Source: Beroe ovata (Eukaryota > Ctenophora > Nuda > Beroida > Beroidae). Taken from it: a stretch of DNA of 16,668 nucleotides. The first letter of the stretch is position 1, and each line of letters starts with the position of its first letter. Shown here piece after piece: positions 9,525-16,668 of the stretch. A model generated the notes under the pieces. It was not told where the DNA came from, made no database searches, and worked only from the letters and a program-made list of their open reading frames with translations. Location: assembly GCA_946803715.1 (NCBI GenBank), contig CAMPET010000016.1, positions 1-16,668 of the forward strand, given 5' to 3'. The position numbers and the translations under genes were made by a program.

Positions 9525-9840
9525 GAGATAGCTGTCCATGTACGGTTCAACAGCCATGCGATTGTGTACAATGCTGTAAATATTATAGTTTCATCGTTTG
9601 AAATGCTTGTTTTTCTTCGCTCTTGAACCTTGGAATGAACATTGGTCGAAGCTATTAGATTTCGGTCATAAATGAATGTTCATTCACTCCAGCAATGAAT
9701 TATGATAGTTGGCTATGATATTTAAGTACATAGTGTATGTTCAAGAACATAATTACACCAAGAACATAATCCCCACATTATCAGAATTCACAGTCAAATT
9801 GTATACACACATTCAAATACGCACCCTCTGATATACACGC
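9525..9840. other. SPAG1 3' flank, no gene seen
   Basis: AT-rich sequence after the SPAG1 stop, presumably 3' UTR then spacer. No AATAAA or ATTAAA seen. CATAAA near 9667 is a weak candidate poly(A) signal. Confidence 0.4.
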
Positions 9841-9865
9841 AAACACACACACACACACACACACN
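9841..9865. repeat. CA microsatellite with an undetermined base
   Basis: A run of about 11 CA units ends in an N at 9865. Repeat length and sequence here are unreliable. Confidence 0.9.
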
Positions 9866-9929
9866 ATTCACTGTTATCACAAGAGGATCGATCTCTGATT
9901 ATTTACCACTGAGCAAATGCAGCGCTCTT

Positions 9930-10118
9930 ATTGGCTGAGAGAGTTATCACGTGAAGCTAACTCGCGTCGCAGTTTGGTTCTTTAGCTCCCCCCTGATCAA
10001 CGCGCGCAGCCAATCAGCTGCCGAGAAGCGTGTCACGTGACACGCGCTCACAGCCAATCACAGCGCTGCGTTATCTTGTCCCTGGGAACGGCGCCACCAG
10101 TCTGTGACGTCACACGTG
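9930..10118 (+). promoter_or_regulatory. Promoter-like block: CCAAT boxes, E-boxes and CRE
   Basis: Three CCAAT boxes (inverted ATTGG at 9930-9934; CCAAT at 10010-10014 and 10054-10058), three CACGTG E-boxes (9948-9953, 10034-10039, 10113-10118) and a perfect cAMP-response element TGACGTCA (10105-10112), all within 190 CpG-containing bases. This density is typical of a TATA-less housekeeping promoter bound by NF-Y, bHLH and CREB/ATF factors. It points most naturally rightward, since SPAG1 ends on its left. The gene it would drive is not identified. Confidence 0.65.
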
Positions 10119-10140
10119 TGTACCTCATTCCCTTTCTGTC

Positions 10141-12170
10141 GCAGTTGTGAGCGGATCTATACACTGTACACACATTCGCTTCATGGTGGATTGCACTCAG
10201 GTATTTGCAATTTGGTTGATACTTTGTGATCTTGCCTTTGTTTCCGAAATACATTTGAGATTGAACTTAAGTCCGTTTCTATTTGTTGTTTATCCTGTAT
10301 AGTGTATTCCACTGTAAACGCTCATCATCGCTACAGGGAAGCAATGTCTGATAGTTGTACATCCGGCCCCAGACATCAACAGCCGGCCCCAGACATCAAC
10401 AGCCTAACTGTGCAATGAGGGAAATGATGATCTCGATTATCTGTGGTGAGTTTTACTCAATTCCCCGCCCTGTACTCATTCTTATCCGATTTTTGTTTGA
10501 TCTATCCATATTTTATCCATGGATTGGTCTGTACAGTGTACAGTCATCTGAAACAGCTTCAATTTATGGGCCTGCAAACTTGTAATTACATTGTGTCCCC
10601 AATTCTGACTCCCCGTGTCTACACTATTCTCGTTCTCAGAGAGAGTGTGGAGAAGTTGATGAGACTACCAGTGTCGACCATGCTATTTAGTCGCACGACG
10701 GGAAGTGTACGGAGCCGTACTAGTCCCCAAGTGAGCATTTGTCCAGAGACAGAGTGATGGACTTAGAGATGAGAAGTTGATGCCACTCGTTATTCTGTTG
10801 TCATGGTGACACACGTTTCGGACGAAAACATCGAGCCACCGACAATTTCCCAGGTGATTTTACTGTGTTTCCCCTATATCCCCTACTATCCTTCAACCCC
10901 CCTTCCCATTTTCTCATTTTACTCCCTATCACTATCAGCGGCACCTCTCAACCCACTCTTTTCACACACGCCTCATCTCACACCCTCCTTATTTCAGATG
11001 TCAGTATTCCAGCAACGGACACATGTGGTGTCCTATACATAGTGTCCTATACCCATGCGTCGTGTAAAGGATCTTCTCATCGCAGCGGTGATTGTATTTG
11101 TAATCAGTATGTCGGATTCAAATCGATAGCAGACGCGACACAAGTGTTTCAATGAGGAGCTATTCGCTGTCTAATGAGGTATGAGCACTTTACAGTGATT
11201 ATATTGCAGATTTTGGTTGCTGAGTAATAGTTTCTCATTGCTATCAACTATCTCTTTATTTAGTACTCGTTTATCCTCTATAAACAGTATTGTTTTCTCA
11301 GGTATATTTATCGTCTGGCAGGCGGCAGCTATATGTGCTGGTGGTTGAGGCATTCACCACACACACACGGGAAGTGTTTGCCCAGAGGAATGATACGTAC
11401 TGACGGACTGATCCAGCAAACATAGCGAGGAGGGTGGAGGAACTGGGATAAGGTAGCTTGACATATTCCAATTTCCTTGTTCAACATTCTTATCCATTTG
11501 ATGACTGCAACCATGAAAATAAAAACATATGTTGTCATGACGACACTGACACACACACCTCTCTTCTCAGCTGATAGCTCGCTGTGGCAGTGAATTGTGC
11601 AGGAGTATGGAGTAGTGGTGTGAGTCGTGACGGTCAGTGTGAAATGACGACGGGGGACTGGGAGAAGACCTCTCTTTAGATGTTGTGAAGGTGAGACGGG
11701 TGATAGTGACATGATCCGTTAGAACATTGTGTCTGTAAACAGACACACGGAGAGGGTGAAAAGTTGCTGAAATCTCGATTACGTAATATCTGAACGATCC
11801 CCTATGGTTTTATCCTTATCTTATTCTATTTCAGATCCCATCATGAGTGCTACCTTACAGTGAACCAGATCAGGACCTGCAAACCTTTCTACACTCTCTC
11901 AGACTCTCAAATTGTCTCCATTGCAACCAGCCGGGATTCAAGTAAACCGCCATGCTCATAGTCCCTACTAAATGGGTATTAGCTTATTCTGGAGTAACTG
12001 TGAAGGGGACTGAAACCATAAACCGAGGAACAAATTGTTTTCAGTGGTCGAACTCATGGTTTGCAATGTTTCTGGAACTTTTTTGCTGTCCACTCAATTT
12101 TTAAAGCTTTAAGTTTCCTATTTTACTTCTGTTTAGCACTTCTCCCAAACTAATTTGTTTTATAATTATG
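10141..12170 (+). other. Unassigned region with exon-like segments after the promoter block
   Basis: Several stretches are bounded by plausible splice sites: a possible first exon ending CTCAG|gtattt at 10200, then ctacag|10337-10445|gtgagt, ttctcag|10640-10730|gtgagc, a segment ending CCCAG|gtgatt at 10853, atttcag|10998-11178|gtatga, and ttctcag|11303 onward. They do not chain into one open protein: exon 10337-10445 read in frame from the ATG at 10183 stops within five codons. No segment resembles a family I know. It could be a long noncoding RNA, a decayed gene, or a gene too divergent to read by eye. Confidence 0.35.
10363..10402. repeat. 20-bp direct duplication
   Basis: The unit ccggccccagacatcaacag occurs twice, perfectly and back to back. 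Its length is not a multiple of three, so it shifts any frame running through it. Confidence 0.9.
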
Positions 12171-12179
12171 GCTCAATGT

Positions 12180-15100
12180 ATATAAAATGCTCAGTAAAAT
12201 TTGCACAGTTTGGTGGGTGTGGCGTGCTTAGCCGATTGTGAACAATTTTGGGGGTTTCGAGGTGAGTGTGTGCAAATTTTGTGGGTATTGAAATTTTGGT
12301 GTTGGTTATGCAAAAATTTAGGAATATAATGTTGGATGAGCTCTGCAAACTTTAAGAGCGTTTTTGTGGATGTGGCAAAAAAGTATCGGAAAAGTATAGT
12401 GTGCTATGTATTGTTGGGTGTGCAAAAATTTGGAGCTTGTGAAGTGGAGTGTGCAATTTTGAGTGGATATGCCTGATTTATCACTTTGTGGACGGGGTGT
12501 GCATTTGATGTTGGGTTGGGTGTGCGAAATTTTTTGGTTTTGAGATGAGTGTGCAAATTTTGTGTTTTGGGTGGGGTGTGCACTTGATATTGGGTTGGGT
12601 GTGCAAAATTTTGGGGTTTTTGAGGTGGGATATGCAAATTTTTAGGCGGGTATGCAAATTAAGTGGATGTGGCATGTTGTATTGGAATGGTCTAGGGAGT
12701 GCAGGCGTTGCAAGGTGTGTAATATTTAAGGAGCATGTGAGGTGAGGTTTCCAAAATTTTTATGATGTGGCGTCCTCTATTAGAGGAGTGTGTTGTTGGG
12801 TGTGCATAATTTGGTAGCGCGTTAGGAGGGATGTGCAAATTTTGAACGGTGCAGATTTTTTGGGTTTTGAGTGGGTTGTGCACTTGTTTTAGGGTTGGGT
12901 GCGCGAAATTTTGTGTCTTTGAGGTGGGTTTAAGAATTTTGAGATGGGTGTGCAAATTTTGTGTTTTGGGTGGGTTGTGCACTTGAAATGGAATTGGTGT
13001 GCAAAACTTTAGGTTTTTTGAGGTGGGGTGCGCAAATTCGCAGGTGGGTGGGAACTTTAGGTTTTTTGAGGTGGGGTGTGCACTTTATATTGGGTTGAGG
13101 TGGGGTATTCAAAATCTGAGGTGCACGGTAGGGTGTGCAAAACTTTTAGACATGCCGGAAGGGTGCGATGTGCAGTGTTGTTGGGTGCACAAAATTTTGG
13201 AGCTTGTCAGGTGGGATGCGCAAATTTGAGTGGATGTGCCTAATTTATCGTTTTCTGTACAGGGTGTGCACTTGATATTGGGTTGGGTGTGCAAAATTTT
13301 TGGGTTTTTTGAATTGGACTGCGCTAATTTTGGGGTTGGTGTGCACATTTTGTGTTTTGGGTGGGTTGTGCACTTGAAATTGATTTGGGTGTGCAAAATT
13401 TTCGGGTTTTTGAGGTGGGGTGCGCAAATTCGCAGATGGGGGTGCAAATGTCGTCGTTTCGGTGGGTGTGCACTTGATATTGGGTTGAGTGTGTAAAATG
13501 CTTGGGGTTTTTGAGGTGTAGTGCGTAAATTTGAGGTGGGTGTGCGAATATTGAGGGTGTGACATGCTCAAATGTGCAAAATTTGAGAGCGTTTGAGGTG
13601 GGGTATTCAAAATCTGAGGTGCATGGTAGGGTGTGCAAAATTTTGGGATATGCCGGAAGGGTGCGGTGTGCAGTGTTGTCGGGTACGCAAAATTTTGGGG
13701 CTTGTTAGATGGGTGTGCAATTTTGAGTGGATGTGCCTAATTTATCGTTTTGTGGACGGGGTGTGCACTTGTTATTGGGTTGGGTGGGCTTCATTGTTGG
13801 GTTTTTGAAGTGGAGTGTGCAAATTTTGAGGTGGGTGTGCAAATTTTGTGTTTTGGGTGGGTTGTGCACTTGAAATTGAATTGGGTGTGCAAATTACGTC
13901 TTTTGGGTTGATATTGGGTTGGGTGTGTAAAATTTTGGGGTTTTTGAGGTGAAGTGCGTAAATTTTGAGGTGGGTGTGCAAATATTGAGGTTGTGAGATG
14001 CTCAAATGTGCAAAATTTGAGAGCGGGTGAGGTGGGGTATGCAAAATCTGAGGTGCAAGGTAGGGTGTGCAAAATTTTTGGATATGCCGGATGGGTGCGG
14101 TGTGCACTGTTGCGAGTATGCAAATTTTTGGAGCTTGTGAGATGGGGTGTGCAATTTTGAGTGGATTTGCCTAATTTTTCGTTTTGTGGACGGGGTGTGC
14201 ACTTGATATTGGGTTGGGTGTGCGAAATTTTTGGTTTTGGAGCTGGGGTGCGCAAAATTTGGGTTGGGTATGCAAATTTTGTGTTTTGGGTGGGTTGTGC
14301 TCTTGAAATTGAATTGGGTGTGCAAAATTTCCGGGTTTTGAGATGGGGTGCGCAAATTCGCAGGTGGGTGTGCAAATTTCGTCTTTTGGGTGGGGTGTGC
14401 ACTTGTTATTGGGTTGGGTGGGCTTCATTGTTGGGTTTTTGAAGTGGAGTGTGCAAATTTTGAGGTGGGTGTGCAAATTTTGTGTTTTGGGTGGGTTGTG
14501 CACTTGAAATTGAATTGGGTGTGCAAATTACGTCTTTTGGGTTGATATTGGGTTGGGTGTGTAAAATTTTGGGGTTTTTGAGGTGAAGTGCGTAAATTTT
14601 GAGGTGGGTGTGCAAATATTGAGGTTGTGAGATGCTCAAATGTGCAAAATTTGAGAGCGGGTGAGGTGGGGTATGCAAAATCTGAGGTGCAAGGTAGGGT
14701 GTGCAAAATTTTTGGATATGCCGGATGGGTGCGGTGTGCACTGTTGCGAGTATGCAAATTTTTGGAGCTTGTGAGATGGGGTGTGCAATTTTGAGTGGAT
14801 TTGCCTAATTTTTCGTTTTGTGGACGGGGTGTGCACTTGATATTGGGTTGGGTGTGCAAAATTTTGTGGTTTTTGAGCTGGGATGCGCAAATTTTGGGTT
14901 GGGTATGCAAATTTTGTGTTTTGGGTGGGTTATGCACTTGAAATTGAATTGGGTATGCAAAATTTCCGGGTATTGAGATGGGGTGCGCAAATTCGAAGGT
15001 GGGTGTGCAAATTTCGTCTTTTGGGTGGGATGTGCACTTGATATTAGGTCGGGTGTGCAAAATTTCGGGGTTTTTTGAGGTGGGGTTCGCAAATTTGGAG

Positions 15101-15215
15101 ATGGTTGTTCAAGTATTGTGGGTGTGACATGCTCAAACCGGTTTGGTGCGCAAATTCGCTGGTGGTTGTGCAAATTTTGTGGGTGTGACATGTTTTAAGC
15201 TCTAGCTAATTGGAA
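12180..15215. repeat. G/T-rich satellite array with higher-order structure
   Basis: About 3 kb built of short subunits (mostly 20-45 bases) whose core is GTGTGCAAATTTTG or GTGTGCACTTGAAATTG, spaced by GTTTTTGAGGTGGG-type linkers. The + strand is G/T rich and nearly free of C. Marker ATGCCGGA occurs at 13152, 13650, 14084 and 14718 (spacing 498, 434, 634), so subunits are grouped into larger units of varying size. Long open frames on the minus strand (His/Pro/Thr/Lys-rich) are a product of the repeat and are not called as genes. Array edges are approximate and the left edge is the most degenerate. Confidence 0.92.
13758..15025. repeat. 634-bp higher-order unit present twice
   Basis: 13758-14391 and 14392-15025 are direct, abutting copies offset by exactly 634 bases. 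The first roughly 465 bases (to about 14222 and 14856) look identical; the rest differs by scattered substitutions and small indels. This suggests a recent unequal crossover or amplification within the satellite. Confidence 0.9.
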
Positions 15216-15220
15216 TGGTG

Positions 15221-15508
15221 CGCACATGTTGCGCGCCTCTGTTCTATTCAGCGAACTGAAAATTCGCGCGCGGAGTATTTGGGTCACGCACGCATGACGC
15301 AGCGCGGGAACAGTTACGCAGCATATCAAGTTTTAATGTGCGGCGCGTTGTGTTCCCGCGCTGCGTGCGCGTGACGCAAGTTCTAATTCTTCGCGCGCGC
15401 TGCGTGTCCCCGTTGTTCCCGCGCTGCGTGACCCTAATACTCCGCGTGCGCTGCGCGTCACTTCGACTTTTCAGTGTATTGAGTAGAACAGGGGCGCGCA
15501 ACGTGTGC
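15221..15508. repeat. GC-rich inverted-repeat (foldback/MITE-like) element
   Basis: The left end (CGCACATGTTGCGCGCCTCT..., then GTTCTATTCAGCGAACTGAAAA and GGAGTATTTGGGTCACGC) is repeated in inverse at the right end (GCGTGACCCTAATACTCC, TTTTCAGTGTATTGAG, AGAACAGGGGCGCGCAACGTGTG). Arms are about 85-100 bases and imperfect. No transposase frame lies inside, as expected of a non-autonomous element. No target-site duplication was established. Confidence 0.7.
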
Positions 15509-15554
15509 TCATAACGGGCGCGCGTGCGCACGTTTCATGCCCCTATCCTATTTT

Positions 15555-15873
15555 AATTCTACTCTGTGATCTGAAAAGTCGTAGAGACGCGCAGCGCGCG
15601 TGGAGTATTTGGGTCACGCAGCGCGGGCACAACAGTGAACAGGCGCGTTGCCGGATGTTATCTGTCCACTGTTTCTTGCGCGCGGCGCGCGCGCCTTCAT
15701 CGATGAAGGCGCGCGCGCAAGAAACAGTGGACAGATGTGCACACGTTGCGCGCCCCTGTTCTACTCAGTGAACTGAAAAGTCGTAGAACCACGGAGACGC
15801 GCAGCGCGCGCGGAGTATTTGGGTCACACAGCGCGGGAACATGGACAGATAACATCCGGCAACAGGCGCGTCG
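15555..15873. repeat. Second cluster of the same repeat around a near-perfect palindrome
   Basis: Two direct copies of the CTGAAAAGTCGTAGA...GGAGTATTTGGGTCAC motif (about 15570-15630 and 15770-15838) flank a palindrome at 15660-15736. The palindrome is centred on TCATCGATGA, and its arms read CTGTCCACTGTTTCTTGCGC and inverse. The left arm has about 7 extra GC bases. An outer pair, GCCGGATGTTATCTGTCCA (about 15650) and its inverse (about 15843), adds another level of inversion. This is a nested foldback structure. Confidence 0.75.
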
Positions 15874-16218
15874 GTATTGATAGTGATACCTTGTCAAAGC
15901 ACAATGACAAAGTGAAACATCTCGTACGTTCAACAAACTATACAAATACAAATGCAATGATGCACGAGGTTTTGTCGGATGCTATCTGTCCACTTGTCTG
16001 ATGTCCTTTCGCGTCATTTTCATATCTTCATCATCAGCTCTTTCCATTTTCTTCATTCATGGAGCTCCATCCTCGCTTTTGTTTTCTCTTGGTCGTCTTG
16101 TGGCTGTTAGTCAGCCCATTCTTATGTCCGCTTCGAGCTCGAGTCTTCAACTAGTAACTGTAAGGAGAGGAGTTAGAATGTCATGCATAACCAGTAGGGT
16201 CAATTAACTCTATTTAGG
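15874..16218. other. Unique-looking sequence, no gene supported
   Basis: Contains a further partial copy of the GGATG(T/C)TATCTGTCCACT motif near 15977-15993. Short open frames exist on both strands, but none shows a known motif. Confidence 0.4.
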
Positions 16219-16402
16219 GTCCTAGAGACACTTAACAGACATAAAGGGGTCATCAGAATCTATTTAGATACATAGGGGGGCATCAATAACAATATGGGAT
16301 CCTAGAGAACCTTAACAGACATGAAGGAGTCATCAAAATCTATTGAGATACATAAGGGGTCATCAATAACAATATGGGATCCTAGAGAACCTTAACAGAC
16401 AT
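16219..16402. repeat. 80-bp tandem repeat, about 2.3 copies
   Basis: CCTAGAGA(A)C...CTTAACAGACAT recurs at 16221, 16301 and 16381, exactly 80 bases apart. Two full units are followed by a third cut after about 22 bases, where the hairpin at 16401 begins. Confidence 0.93.
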
Positions 16403-16666
16403 TTTTTCCAAAACCAAATAGGATTTGGTTGTTTCTGTTCGCGGCATCTGGCGTTCTTTATTCTAAACTGTATGATATGAAAAAGAACGCGGCATATTTG
16501 ACAGACTGCCGCCACATCACGTGTAGAAACACTGCAGCTTTTTCTAGCGATGTGGCGGCAGTCTGTCAAATATGCCGCGTTCTTTTTCATATCATACAGT
16601 TTAGAATAAAGAACGCCAGATGCCGCGAACAGAAACAACCAAATCCTATTTGGTTTTGGAAAAAAT
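16401..16666. repeat. Perfect 118-bp inverted repeat (hairpin) with 30-base loop
   Basis: 16401-16518 is the exact reverse complement of 16549-16666, with no mismatch found by direct comparison. The 30-base spacer (16519-16548) holds a small hairpin GTGT-AGAA-ACAC. Bases outside the arms (16400 C, 16667 A) do not pair, so the arm end is real. It begins inside the 80-bp repeat unit and ends 2 bases before the window ends. It could be a foldback transposable element, a hairpin-RNA locus, or an assembly foldback artefact. Confidence 0.95.
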
Positions 16667-16668
16667 AT

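Noticed and set aside
10020-10032. CCGAGAAGCG, reverse complement of the U2 snRNA start (CGCTTCTCGG)
   Set aside because: The match ends after about 11 bases. The following U2 sequence and any PSE on that strand are missing, so it is chance within the GC-rich promoter block.
10640-11070. Cys-containing fragments (SHDGKCTEPY, CQYSSNGHMWC) hinting at a fibronectin type II or kringle-like module
   Set aside because: The fragments are in frames broken by stops and cannot be spliced together. The cysteine spacing does not fit either fold.
11054-11130. Short frame MRRVKDLLIAAVIVFVIS... resembling a signal anchor of a type II membrane enzyme
   Set aside because: It stops after 24 codons. No downstream exon in a fitting frame resembles a glycosyltransferase or other known family.
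12166-15191. Long minus-strand open frames (60-211 codons) rich in His, Pro, Thr, Lys
   Set aside because: They lie wholly in the satellite, occur in several overlapping frames at once and repeat with the DNA units. They result from the scarcity of stop codons in the repeat and do not indicate coding selection.
15244-15957. Arg/Thr-rich open frames in the GC-rich inverted repeats
   Set aside because: They are palindrome shadows on both strands, without a known motif or splice structure. No transposase signature.
16001-16207. Possible coding exon on either strand (Ser-rich forward, Lys/Glu-rich reverse)
   Set aside because: Frames on the minus strand carry several stops. The forward frame is the low-complexity antisense of an A/G-rich stretch, with no recognisable domain.

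Overview
The window is nuclear DNA from an animal. It has many short GT-AG introns, two animal protein genes on the + strand, polymerase II-type spliceosomal snRNA genes, and satellite DNA. One gene, SPAG1, builds ciliary dynein, so the organism is ciliated or flagellated. The compact introns and divergent sequence fit an early-branching or otherwise divergent invertebrate, but I cannot name the species. The window could be a whole small draft contig: it holds one N, opens in a GT run and ends 2 bases after a long perfect palindrome.

Layout. (1) 78-1424: the last six exons of a lysine-specific histone demethylase 2 (KDM1B/LSD2) gene, all joined by phase-0 introns. (2) 1736-2331: two U4 snRNA sequences in tandem. 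The first is decayed; the second is intact and carries an upstream promoter element. (3) 2675-9524: a complete SPAG1 gene of 20 coding exons, about 1083 residues. It encodes three TPR modules and a C-terminal RPAP3-like domain. (4) 5603-5763: a U1 snRNA gene inside SPAG1 intron 9. It carries the same 20-bp promoter element as the intact U4 gene, and in both genes the element begins exactly 60 bases before the RNA start. (5) 9930-10118: a CCAAT/CRE/E-box promoter-like block. About 2 kb of exon-like but uninterpretable sequence follows. (6) About 12180-15215: a G/T-rich satellite of short CAAATTTTG-type subunits with higher-order structure, including a 634-bp unit present twice. (7) 15221-15873: nested GC-rich inverted repeats. 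(8) 16219-16402: an 80-bp tandem repeat. It runs into a perfect 118-bp-arm hairpin at 16401-16666.

How the parts relate. KDM1B (chromatin) and SPAG1 (cytoplasmic assembly of ciliary dynein arms with HSP90/R2TP) are unrelated neighbours as far as is known. The U1 and U4 genes share a promoter class and are likely co-regulated as housekeeping snRNAs. The repeat-rich right half shows no protein gene that I can support.
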